DNA of 64,000 nt from Gemmatimonadota bacterium (GTDB lineage Bacteria > JAAXHH01), in contig VXTP01000033.1 in assembly GCA_009837395.1 (NCBI GenBank), positions 60,428 to 124,427 of the forward strand, read 5' to 3'. Below are positions 55,190-63,786 of the stretch, piece after piece. Both the position numbers and the translations under genes were made by a program. Position 1 is the stretch's first letter, and every line of letters begins with the position of its first letter. The notes under the pieces were generated by a model. It ran no database searches. It was not told the origin of the DNA and worked only from the letters and a program-made list of their open reading frames with translations.

Positions 55190-56215
55190 TTACAAACCCA
55201 CTGCCGGTTTCAGTGCGAACGACGCGTTCAGCGCCCACAATCCCATCAGTACCAGAAAGGTGCCGCCGAGCGCACCCAGGCCGGCGCCGGCCAGCGTCCA
55301 CAGCGGTGACCGGTGAGCGACCACCGTACTCGCCCATGCCCGCGCCTCCGTCGCGATGATGGCCAGGACGACAATGGTGATCGCGGTACCTATGGACATG
55401 GCGATCACGGAGAGCGCGCCAAACCAGATCAGATCCATCGCGGTAGCGAGGATCAGCACAAACACGGCTCCGCTGCAGGGACGCAGTCCAATGGACAAAA
55501 CCACGCCAGCCGCCGCATGCCGGTTGCCGACCGTCTCGATCTCGGCCGCGCTGGGCATATGCCGGCAGGCGCTGCCCGCCCCGTGAACATGGCCGGCATG
55601 GTCGTGGCGGACTTCGCCGGTTACGCGCCGCAGACGTCGAACGCTTTCGGACAGGACGCCGGCCGCGCGTACCAGCAAGTAGAGTCCGACGAGGGCAAGC
55701 AAAGTGAAACTGGCCCGTGTCGCCCACAGTGATGCCGTATCCGTATCTATCGGCAGGCTCCCTGCCAATCCGATCGGCACGCACACCAGTAACAGTGCCG
55801 TCACGCCCTGAAGGAGCGCTGCCGCGGCTCCCATGGCGATACCTCGATTCAACCGGCTTCGTTGGGTCAACAGGTAGGTCGTCAACACGATCTTCCCGTG
55901 TCCGGGCCCCGCGGCATGCAATATACCGTAGAGAAAGCTCGTCAGCACCAAAGCCCAGCCGACGCCATCCGTGCCACGCAGCGATTCAAACTCCTGCATC
56001 AAGCCCATGAGGAATTCATTCTGCAATGCCCAGATCCAGAGCGCTACCTGGTCCCAGATCGCAACTCCCTGGCTGTTGTCGGCGTGACCATCACCCGTGG
56101 ATTGTTCGGCGGCGACATTCTCGACCGGCAGCATCGTTGTCGCGTGGATATCCATCGAGTACGCGACGGCACACAGGCATGCAAGAAAGAACCACATGTT
56201 GCAACTGACCCGCAT
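55190..56215 (-). CDS. NicO/RcnA-family nickel/cobalt-type transporter
   Basis: Signal peptide; LTSFLYGILHAAGPGHGKIVLTTYLLT, GVVLSIGLRPCSGAVFVLILATAMDL, His-rich loop RHDHAGHVHGAGSACRH. Confidence 0.88.
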   Translation of the reverse strand: MRVSCNMWFFLACLCAVAYSMDIHATTMLPVENVAAEQSTGDGHADNSQGVAIWDQVALWIWALQNEFLMGLMQEFESLRGTDGVGWALVLTSFLYGILHAAGPGHGKIVLTTYLLTQRSRLNRGIAMGAAAALLQGVTALLLVCVPIGLAGSLPIDTDTASLWATRASFTLLALVGLYLLVRAAGVLSESVRRLRRVTGEVRHDHAGHVHGAGSACRHMPSAAEIETVGNRHAAAGVVLSIGLRPCSGAVFVLILATAMDLIWFGALSVIAMSIGTAITIVVLAIIATEARAWASTVVAHRSPLWTLAGAGLGALGGTFLVLMGLWALNASFALKPAVGL

Positions 56216-56301
56216 CGAACAGTCACCTTTTAACAAACGGAATCCTGAGGTTGTTACCACCGCTATAGACAAAGACCAGTGTGCCGGTTGTCGTCATTTT
56301 T

Positions 56302-56319
56302 GTTATGTTATAACGTAAC
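56302..56319 (-). promoter_or_regulatory. Zur-box-like palindrome
   Basis: gttatgttataacgtaac, 16 of 18 positions symmetric; just downstream of the -10 of the zinc operon promoter. Confidence 0.75.
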
Positions 56320-56321
56320 GA

Positions 56322-56349
56322 ATAATAACTAAAAAAAGCACGTTGTCAA
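56322..56349 (-). promoter_or_regulatory. sigma70 promoter of the zinc operon
   Basis: Minus strand TTGACA (56349-56344), 16-nt spacer, TATTAT (56327-56322). Confidence 0.7.
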
Positions 56350-56537
56350 GCCCAAGATTGCCTGTTCCGTTAAAAGGCAGTCTGTGAAAGCTCGAACGTG
56401 CCGGAAAGTGCAGATTCGGTATGAAACAAGTCCGCTGTTATACGGATTTACGTGTGTTCTGGAATTTCCGAGTGCCAGCCGGAGTTGGAGAGGCGCCAAA
56501 CGGTGCTGGAGGGGGTCTCAGGACGAGTGCCGGACGT

Positions 56538-56558
56538 GGGTTCATTCCCATTCGATGG
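56538..56558. repeat. island boundary direct repeat, att-like (right), at the guaA 3' end
   Basis: gggttcattcccattcgatgg, identical to 45635-45655. Confidence 0.9.
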
Positions 56559-58083
56559 TGCCGGGTGGCTTGGAACTGAGGTCGTAGACCACGCGGTTTA
56601 CGCCTCGCACTTCGTTGATGATGCGGTTCGAAACGTGGGCCAGGAAGTCCGTGGGCAGGCGCGCCCAGTCGGCCGTCATGAAGTCCAGCGTGGTCACGGC
56701 CCGTAGGGCGATGACGCGCTCGTAGGTGCGGGCGTCGCCCATCACGCCGACGGTCTTGACCGGGAGCAGTACGGCCAGCGCCTGGGAGACTTCGTCGTAC
56801 AGGCCGGCCCGGCGCAGTTCGTCGATGAAGATCCTGTCCGCGTCCTGCAGCATGGCCACCCGCTCCCGGGTCACTTCACCGAGGACGCGGATACCCAGTC
56901 CCGGCCCCGGGAAGGGATGGCGGTTGATGATCTCGTCGGGCAGGCCGAGTTCCCGGCCCACGGTGCGCACCTCGTCCTTGAACAGGTTCCGCACCGGTTC
57001 CAGCAGTTCGAGTTCCAGATCGTCCGGCAACCCGCCCACGTTGTGGTGGGTCTTGATGACGCTGGCCGGGCCTTTCACGGAGGCGCTTTCGATCACGTCG
57101 GGGTAGAGGGTGCCCTGGGCCAGGATGTGGACGCCGCGCAGCGAGGTCAGTTCGCTTTCCAGGACGCGAATGAATTCGTCCCCGATGATCTTGCGCTTCT
57201 GTTCCGGTTCCTCCACGCCTTTCAGCCGGTCCAGGAACCGGTCCGAGGCGTCGACGAAGCGGAACCGGGCGTTGATGGTCCGTCGGTAGGTTTCCTCGAC
57301 CTCCCGGGCCTCGTCCTTCCTGAGCATGCCCGTGTCCACGAAGATGCAGGTGAGGCGGTCCCCGATGGCCCGGCCAATCAGCGCCGCCACGACCGAGGAA
57401 TCCACGCCGCCGCTGGCGAAGCAGGCCACGCGGCGCTCGCCCACGGTCTCCCGTATGGCGGCCAGGGCCTCGTCGATGAAGGTCTGCGGCGTCCAGCTTC
57501 CCTCGCAGCCGCATATGGCGAATACGAAGTTCTCCAGGATCTCGCGGCCCTGGACCGTGTGCACCACTTCCGGATGGAACTGCACGCCGTAGATCCGGCG
57601 TTCCGGATGGGCGACAGCGGCGATATGTCCGTTGTCGGAGCGGGCGATGACGTCGAAATCCGGCGGCGGCGCCTTGAGTTCGTCGCCGTGACTCATCCAG
57701 ACCGTCATGCGCTCCGGCAGGTCGCGGAACAGGGGCGTTTCGCCCGTCGTACGGATCCCTGCGTTGCCGTATTCCCGTGTTCCGGCGTGGGCGACCTCGC
57801 CTTCGTGGTAATGCCCCATGAGCTGCAGGCCGTAGCAGATCCCGAGGATCGGCCTGCCCGCCTCGAATATGGCCGGATCCGGATGGGGTGCGTCTTCCCC
57901 GTACACGCTGGCCGGACCGCCCGACAGGACGATGCCGGTGACGTTGCGCGCTGAGAGCTCGGACGCCGGCGTGTCATAGGGCAGCACCTCGCAATAGACG
58001 TGGCTTTCCCGTATGCGCCGCGCGATGAGTTGCGTGTACTGCGCGCCGAAATCGAGGATGGCAATCCAGTTCGAGTCAGCCAT
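56542..58083 (-). CDS. guaA: GMP synthase (glutamine-hydrolysing)
   Basis: AILDFGAQYTQLIARRIRESHVYCEV, ILGICYGLQLMGH, FASGGVDSSVVAALIGRAIGDRLTCIFVDTGMLRKDE, C-term PPGTIEWE. Confidence 0.97.
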   Translation of the reverse strand: MADSNWIAILDFGAQYTQLIARRIRESHVYCEVLPYDTPASELSARNVTGIVLSGGPASVYGEDAPHPDPAIFEAGRPILGICYGLQLMGHYHEGEVAHAGTREYGNAGIRTTGETPLFRDLPERMTVWMSHGDELKAPPPDFDVIARSDNGHIAAVAHPERRIYGVQFHPEVVHTVQGREILENFVFAICGCEGSWTPQTFIDEALAAIRETVGERRVACFASGGVDSSVVAALIGRAIGDRLTCIFVDTGMLRKDEAREVEETYRRTINARFRFVDASDRFLDRLKGVEEPEQKRKIIGDEFIRVLESELTSLRGVHILAQGTLYPDVIESASVKGPASVIKTHHNVGGLPDDLELELLEPVRNLFKDEVRTVGRELGLPDEIINRHPFPGPGLGIRVLGEVTRERVAMLQDADRIFIDELRRAGLYDEVSQALAVLLPVKTVGVMGDARTYERVIALRAVTTLDFMTADWARLPTDFLAHVSNRIINEVRGVNRVVYDLSSKPPGTIEWE

Positions 58084-58153
58084 TTAGCGGATTTCAGAGG
58101 GATGAAAGACGGGTGCCGTCAAACAAACGAACAGATTAGATAATATAGCCGGT

Positions 58154-60640
58154 TCATTGCGTTTCGTCCAGCGTTGAAAGTATTTCTTCGAGAGCAGGTT
58201 CGCCCGAGGTCACCCGGAGCGCGATATCCAGGGCGAACAGGTGTTTTCGCACGGCGTGGTCCGGTATCCGGACGGCGTCTTTCTCCGTGGTGACGATGCA
58301 TTCCGCGCCCGATGCTTCGACCAGGTCCAATGCCCGGTCCAGGTCGGACGGGGTGAAGGGGTGATGATCCCGGTATGCCAGAACCTGGGTCACATGGCCG
58401 CCGGCGTCCGTGACCGTCTGCACGAAGGAAGCCGGGTTGGCGATCCCGCAGAGGACGATTACTTCGCGGCTGGCCAGCCAGTCCGGCGGAAGCTGGGTAC
58501 TGTCGTCCAGGCCGCCGTCCAGGTCGTCGTCCAGGTTGTTCTCCAGGCCGTCGTCCAGGCGTCGCAGCCCCGCGGCTTCATAGACGGCTTCGATGACTGC
58601 CAGGTTGGGGAACTCTTCTTTGATACGCGCCGTGTCGACCGCCGCGAACCGGGCCTGGTCCGTCCGCGTCAGCACCAGGGCACGGGCGCGCCGAAGCGAG
58701 GAAACCGGTTCGCGATAGGGGCCGGCGGGGAGCAGGCGGTCCACGTTGTGCTCCGGACCGATCCGGCTAAGCTGGCCGGAGGCGTCATGCACCACGATGT
58801 CCACCGCGCGGGCCGTGCTCCGATGTTGGAATCCGTCGTCCAGCAGCAGCACGTCCGCCCCGTGCCGGTCAATGGCGATCCATCCCGCCGCCGTGCGGCT
58901 CGGACCTACGACCACCGGCACATCGGGAAGGGTCGAGGCCAGGAAAGCCGGTTCGTCGCCGACCTCTTGCCAGGGGGCGCCCGGTCTGACCGTCTGGGTC
59001 GCGCGGGAATTCCTGCCGTAACCGCGGCTCAGCACGGAGGGCCGGTAGCCGGCGTCCCGCAGGCGGCGGGCAAGGTATCTCACCACGGGCGTCTTCCCCG
59101 CGCCGCCCGCGGTCAGTGCGCCTACGCTGATCACCGGGACCGGCAGCCGGTCGGAGGTCAGCAGTTTCCTGTCGTACAACCCGTTGCGGAAACGGACCGC
59201 CATGCCCATCAGCAGGGACGCGGGCAGCAAAGCGACGCGCAGGGTCCGAATGGCCGGAGCGTGCTCGCCGGGGTCCATCAACCGGGTAATGAACGGTGTG
59301 CGTTGCGGGTAGCGCCGCGGCCCGGATTCGCCGGATCTGTCGGGGTCCGGCTCGAGGATCCACCGGTCGACCAGGTTCAGTGTCCGGTCCACGGCCTTCG
59401 CGCACTCGGACACGGCTTGCCGGGCGGCCGCACCCGTCTGCGCACGCTTGCCCGGATCATCCAGCCATTCGAGCCATCGCCGGGCGAGATCATCGCCGTC
59501 GTGAACGACCATGCCGCCCCCGGTGCGCAGCAGGGCCGCGGCGCTCGCCCGGACGTTCTCGGTGTGGGGACCGAAGAGGACCGGAATGCCGCATGTCGCG
59601 GGTTCGAGCAGGTTGTGGCCGCCGAGAGGAACCAGCGTGGCGCCGACGAAGGCCATGTCCGCGGCGGCGTACATGACCGCCAGTTCGCCCATGGTGTCCA
59701 GGATGATCACGTCGGCGGGAGCGGGGCTCGTCCCGCCCGAATCGTCGGGGCCGCCCAGCCGCGTTCGCCGAGCGAACCGCAGGCCGGCCGCCTTCAGCAT
59801 CTGCTCGGCCGGGGGTATACGCTGGAGGTGCCGGGGCGCCCAGATCATTTTTATTTCGGGATACCGTTCCCGTACGCGGACAAAGGCCGCCAGCACGGCC
59901 CGTTCCTCTTCCACGGGCCGGGGGCAACCCGCCATGATGACCGGCTCGGACTTGGAAAGGCCGAGTTCACGACGGAGCGCTTCCCGCCCCGGGCCCTTCT
60001 GTTCGGCGGCGAGGTCGAACTTGACATTACCGGTCACCCGCACCCGGTCCGGGTCAGCGCCGAAGGCAATGAACCGTTCCCCGTCGAGCGCATGCTGGAC
60101 ACCCAGGGCGGCCAGCCGCCGCAACATGTGCCTGAACAGCGGCTTCACGAAACGGTTTCGCGCGAGGCTGCGATCCGACATGCGGCCGTTCACCAGGGCC
60201 ACGGGGCAATCGTGAGCGGCGGCGGCCCCGAGCATGCCGGGCCAGAGTTCGCCTTCGAGCAGCACCAGTGCGCGGGGGCGTACCTGTCTGAACACCCGTC
60301 GGACGATGAAAGGCGCGTCGAGGGGCGCCAGTCCGAAGTACCGGCCCTGGGGTACGTGCTTCCTGACATAGGCCAGGCCGGTTTCCGTCATCGTGGTGAC
60401 CAGCACCTGGATACCGGGATGGCGTTCCGCGAATCCTCCGATCACTACCGCCAGGCCGGTGGCTTCGCCCACGGACGCGCAGTGGAACCAGACAACCGGC
60501 CGGTGCTCGCCGTCGGGGACGAGCGGCCGTTGGCCAAGCCGTTGGCGCATCCCGTACCGGTCCAGGATAGACAGGCAGGCCAGGACCGGTGAGAGCAGCA
60601 CGGTCAGCGCGGAGAACAGTATTGTGTACACAAAGATCAT
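58154..60640 (-). CDS. fusion of Kdo transferase (WaaA/KdtA) and tetraacyldisaccharide 4'-kinase (LpxK)
   Basis: N-half VWFHCASVGEATGL, LLEGELWPGMLGAAA, PLGGHNLLEPATCGIPVLFGPHTEN; C-half ALTAGGAGKTPVVRYLARRL, LSRGYGR, LLLDDGFQHRS. Confidence 0.92.
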   Translation of the reverse strand: MIFVYTILFSALTVLLSPVLACLSILDRYGMRQRLGQRPLVPDGEHRPVVWFHCASVGEATGLAVVIGGFAERHPGIQVLVTTMTETGLAYVRKHVPQGRYFGLAPLDAPFIVRRVFRQVRPRALVLLEGELWPGMLGAAAAHDCPVALVNGRMSDRSLARNRFVKPLFRHMLRRLAALGVQHALDGERFIAFGADPDRVRVTGNVKFDLAAEQKGPGREALRRELGLSKSEPVIMAGCPRPVEEERAVLAAFVRVRERYPEIKMIWAPRHLQRIPPAEQMLKAAGLRFARRTRLGGPDDSGGTSPAPADVIILDTMGELAVMYAAADMAFVGATLVPLGGHNLLEPATCGIPVLFGPHTENVRASAAALLRTGGGMVVHDGDDLARRWLEWLDDPGKRAQTGAAARQAVSECAKAVDRTLNLVDRWILEPDPDRSGESGPRRYPQRTPFITRLMDPGEHAPAIRTLRVALLPASLLMGMAVRFRNGLYDRKLLTSDRLPVPVISVGALTAGGAGKTPVVRYLARRLRDAGYRPSVLSRGYGRNSRATQTVRPGAPWQEVGDEPAFLASTLPDVPVVVGPSRTAAGWIAIDRHGADVLLLDDGFQHRSTARAVDIVVHDASGQLSRIGPEHNVDRLLPAGPYREPVSSLRRARALVLTRTDQARFAAVDTARIKEEFPNLAVIEAVYEAAGLRRLDDGLENNLDDDLDGGLDDSTQLPPDWLASREVIVLCGIANPASFVQTVTDAGGHVTQVLAYRDHHPFTPSDLDRALDLVEASGAECIVTTEKDAVRIPDHAVRKHLFALDIALRVTSGEPALEEILSTLDETQ

Positions 60641-60698
60641 GTCAGGAATCTGCCGGTTCGTCAGAAATTCGCCGGGTGTTCAGGACTCAGCCGCTTCG

Positions 60699-61358
60699 TC
60701 AGGACGCATCTAGGCTTCGTCCGGCAATTTCGCGTGCTTCCAACAGGCGTCGCTGAAGTTCGGCACGGTAGGGTTCGAGGCGGTCGACCGGCGCGTCTCC
60801 GGGTACGGTCAGCGGTTCACCGAAGGCAATCGCCGCCCTGGAAAAGGGGCGCGGAACCATGAACCGGTCCCAGCTCGAAAGCAAGCAGGCCTTGTTCGAG
60901 GCGACCGCGAAGGGCACGATAGGAAGGCCGGACCTCCCGGCGATGATGAGCGTGCCCGGCTTGACCTCGAGCCGGGGGCCGCGGGGTCCGTCCACAGTTA
61001 CCCCGAGGTCGTCGCCGGCGGCGCCGGCCGCCGCCATGCGGAACAGGGCGCGCGTTCCCCCCCGGGTGGAAGATCCGCGTATGGTCCCGTATCCCATGCA
61101 CTCAATGGCCCGGGCAATCCACTCGCCGTCCCGGTGCTGGCTCACCAGTACCTGTATCCCCTGCCGGCGGAAGGCATAGGTAGCCACCAGCAAGCCCTCG
61201 TGCCAGAAGGCGTATATTACCTTCCGGCCGCCTTCCCGCGCTTGTTCGACGTATTCCGCTCCGATCCTTCGGATGGAGAGCGTCCCTCCGAGCAGGCTTA
61301 TGGCCCCGGCGCTCAGTTTTCCGATCAAGGAGTTTACGGGGTTTTCAAGACCCGTCAT
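60699..61358 (-). CDS. lysophospholipid acyltransferase family (DUF374) protein
   Basis: YAFWHEGLLVATYAFRRQGIQVLVSQHRDGEWIARAIECMGYGTIRGSSTRGGTRAL, TVDGPRGPRLEVKPG. Confidence 0.85.
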   Translation of the reverse strand: MTGLENPVNSLIGKLSAGAISLLGGTLSIRRIGAEYVEQAREGGRKVIYAFWHEGLLVATYAFRRQGIQVLVSQHRDGEWIARAIECMGYGTIRGSSTRGGTRALFRMAAAGAAGDDLGVTVDGPRGPRLEVKPGTLIIAGRSGLPIVPFAVASNKACLLSSWDRFMVPRPFSRAAIAFGEPLTVPGDAPVDRLEPYRAELQRRLLEAREIAGRSLDAS

Positions 61359-62580
61359 CGACGGCCCCTTCCCTGCGCGGCTCGCTTTCCCCGCTCGGTC
61401 CGCTTTCCCGATCATTCATTTGATGTTTGTCCGCGCCGCCCGTCATGTCCAGGGCCAGGTCGGCGACGCGCAATGATGCGCCCGGCGTACCCAGGCGACT
61501 CCGTACTTCCCGGAGTTCGCTTGCCATGGACTGCCGTTTTCCCGGGTCCTTCAACAGCTCCAGGACCACGGGCGACAGCGTTTCCGGGTCGACGGCGTCC
61601 TGGAGAAACTCCGGTGCGATGCGCCGGCCCGCGACCACGTTCACCAGGCCGATGTCCGGTATGCTGACCAGGCGCCGGGCGATCCACCAGGACAAGCGGG
61701 ACATGCGGTAGAGGACCAACAGGGGCGTGCCGAAGCAGGCGGATTCCAGGGTTGCTGTTCCCGACGTTACGAGCAACAGGTCGGCGTGGCGCATGACCTC
61801 GTAGGTACTTCCTTCCACCACGGGCACCTTTCGCGCGTCTTCTTCCAGGGCCGCATTCCCCGCGAGACACGCCGTCAGGTCGGTCTGGGAGACCGTTGGC
61901 GCCAGCCCGATGACCCCCTGGGTTTCGGGCAGCTCCTGCCGGACGTTCTTCAGTGTGCCGGCCATCGCGGGGAGCATGCGTTCCACCTCCATGACCCGGC
62001 TGCCGGGCAGCATTCCGATGAACGGCCGGTCGGGATCCAGGCCCGCGGCTTCGCAGAATTCGGTCCTGGTTTGCCGGCTCTCGAGCACTTCCAGAAGGGG
62101 GTGGCCGACGAAGACCGCCCTCCCGCCGGCTTTCTCGTAGAGTTCCACTTCGAATGGAAAGACCACGGCCATGCAGTCCACGTTCCGGACGATGGCGTGG
62201 ATCCGCCGAGGTCTCCAGGCCCAGACCTGCGGACTGATGTAGTACAGGACCGGTATGCCTCGCTTGCGCGCCTTGCGGGCGATGCGGAGATTGAAGTCGG
62301 GATAGTCGATGAGGATGACCAGGTCCGGCCGCCGGGATTCGAGGAGACCGTCCAGCCGCCTCAGCGCCCGGCGAATGAAGGGCAGATGCCGGACGACCTC
62401 GGTAAGGCCCATTACCGAGAAGCGATCGATGTGGTATACCAGCGCGCAGCCGGCCCGCTCCATGCGGTCCCCGCCGACCCCGAAAATATCGATTTCCGGG
62501 TGCCTGGCCTTGAGCGCGGCCACGACCCCCGCTCCGTGCATCTCGCCCGACGCTTCGCCGGCGATGATCATGATCCGCAA
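61345..62580 (-). CDS. lpxB: lipid-A-disaccharide synthase
   Basis: MIIAGEASGEMHGAGVVAALK, YYISPQVWAWRPRRI, FVGHPLLEVL, LLPGSRVMEVERMLPAM. Confidence 0.95.
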   Translation of the reverse strand: MRIMIIAGEASGEMHGAGVVAALKARHPEIDIFGVGGDRMERAGCALVYHIDRFSVMGLTEVVRHLPFIRRALRRLDGLLESRRPDLVILIDYPDFNLRIARKARKRGIPVLYYISPQVWAWRPRRIHAIVRNVDCMAVVFPFEVELYEKAGGRAVFVGHPLLEVLESRQTRTEFCEAAGLDPDRPFIGMLPGSRVMEVERMLPAMAGTLKNVRQELPETQGVIGLAPTVSQTDLTACLAGNAALEEDARKVPVVEGSTYEVMRHADLLLVTSGTATLESACFGTPLLVLYRMSRLSWWIARRLVSIPDIGLVNVVAGRRIAPEFLQDAVDPETLSPVVLELLKDPGKRQSMASELREVRSRLGTPGASLRVADLALDMTGGADKHQMNDRESGPSGESEPRREGAVDDGS

Positions 62581-62750
62581 TGGCTTCGACTCCTTCGTAT
62601 GAACACGTCGTGTCGTTCCGGCCGTGCATTACGGTAGCAGCAACAGGCATCCTGAATCCAAAATACACTTTGAGGACGCAACCTCGGAGTATATTTTGAA
62701 GTCTTACCCGTTAAGGCAGTCTTAAACAGAAAACAGGAGATCGGAAAAGC

Positions 62751-63782
62751 ATGGCTGATTCCACGTCAGGACGCACCGTAGTTTTCGTCTCGTTAACCGG
62801 CGACGAGCAGGTGAAGGCTTACGACCAGGACCGGGAGACGGGCGCCCTGACCCTGCGGTCCACCAGCGACGCCCACGGTCCGTCCGGGGCGCTTTGCCTG
62901 CATCCGGCGGGCAACCTCATGTACAACGCCCACGTGGAATCCACCACGCTCGCGGCCTATAGGCTGGACACGGACTCCGGCGAACTCACCCTCGTCAACA
63001 AGGTGGATACCGGCATCACGATCCCCGCGCACCTCGTTACGGACCGCCGCGGCCGGTTCCTGCTGACGGTATACTACGGGGGCGGCGGCATCACCGTGCA
63101 CCGCTTGGGCGAAGACGGCGCGATCGGCGAGCTCATGCAGTACATCAACACGGGCGAAAAGGCCCATGCCGTCTACCTGGCGGCGGAGGACCGGTACGTG
63201 ATCGTTCCCCACGTCTGTCCCACCAACAAGACCAACCAGTTCCGGTTCGACGCGGAAACGGGGCAGTTGACCGCCAACGAACCCGCGGTGCTGAACCCCC
63301 CGGACGAGAACACGGGCCCCCGGCATATCTGCTTCCGGTCCGGCGGCGACGTGGCGTATATCGTCAATGAACAGGGGAACACGGTGACAGCCCACCACTT
63401 CGATGCGGACAGCGGTATCCTCGAGATCTTCCAGAACGTATCGACCCTGCCCGATGCCTGGAAGGAGGGTGGGGCTACTGCCCACGTGGAGGTGCACCGG
63501 AACGGGAAGTGGGCCTATGCCTCAAACCGGGGGCATGACAGTATCGTGGGCTACAATGTGGCAGCCGACGGCGCGCTGAGCGCCTTTGGGCACGTTTCGG
63601 TTCCGGCCAGTCCGCGGTCCTTCAACGTAGATCCGGATGGCCGGTTCCTCTATTGCGCCGGAGAAGCCGCGGGCGTGATGACGGCGTACCGCGTGGACCC
63701 CTCCGACGGGACCCTGCATCCGCTGCGGGATTATAACGTAGGCGACAAGCCATTCTGGGTAATGGCGACGACCCTGGGATGA
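62751..63782 (+). CDS. lactonase family (6-phosphogluconolactonase-like) seven-bladed propeller
   Basis: AYDQDRETGALTLRST, HPAGNLMYNAHVESTTLAAYRLD, GPRHICFRSGGDVAYIVNEQGNTVTAHHFD, AHVEVHRNGKWAYASNRGHDSIVGY. Confidence 0.88.
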   Translation: MADSTSGRTVVFVSLTGDEQVKAYDQDRETGALTLRSTSDAHGPSGALCLHPAGNLMYNAHVESTTLAAYRLDTDSGELTLVNKVDTGITIPAHLVTDRRGRFLLTVYYGGGGITVHRLGEDGAIGELMQYINTGEKAHAVYLAAEDRYVIVPHVCPTNKTNQFRFDAETGQLTANEPAVLNPPDENTGPRHICFRSGGDVAYIVNEQGNTVTAHHFDADSGILEIFQNVSTLPDAWKEGGATAHVEVHRNGKWAYASNRGHDSIVGYNVAADGALSAFGHVSVPASPRSFNVDPDGRFLYCAGEAAGVMTAYRVDPSDGTLHPLRDYNVGDKPFWVMATTLG

Positions 63783-63786
63783 GTGC

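Larger units (their letters stand above)
45635..56558. mobile_element. putative genomic island inserted at the guaA 3' end, carrying a Zur-type zinc operon (no integrase seen)
   Basis: 21-bp perfect direct repeats at both ends, one at the guaA terminus; a self-contained operon in between. Confidence 0.7.

Noticed and set aside
55131-55784. 217-aa minus-strand ORF overlapping the NicO gene
   Set aside because: The NicO frame is clear; the alternative frame is Arg-rich and without family resemblance.
56385-56587. Short plus-strand ORF between the Zur promoter and guaA
   Set aside because: No coding signal; spans the direct repeat and the guaA 3' end.
58241-60592. 783-aa plus-strand ORF antisense to waaA-lpxK
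   Set aside because: No recognisable domains; mirror of a clearly coding frame.
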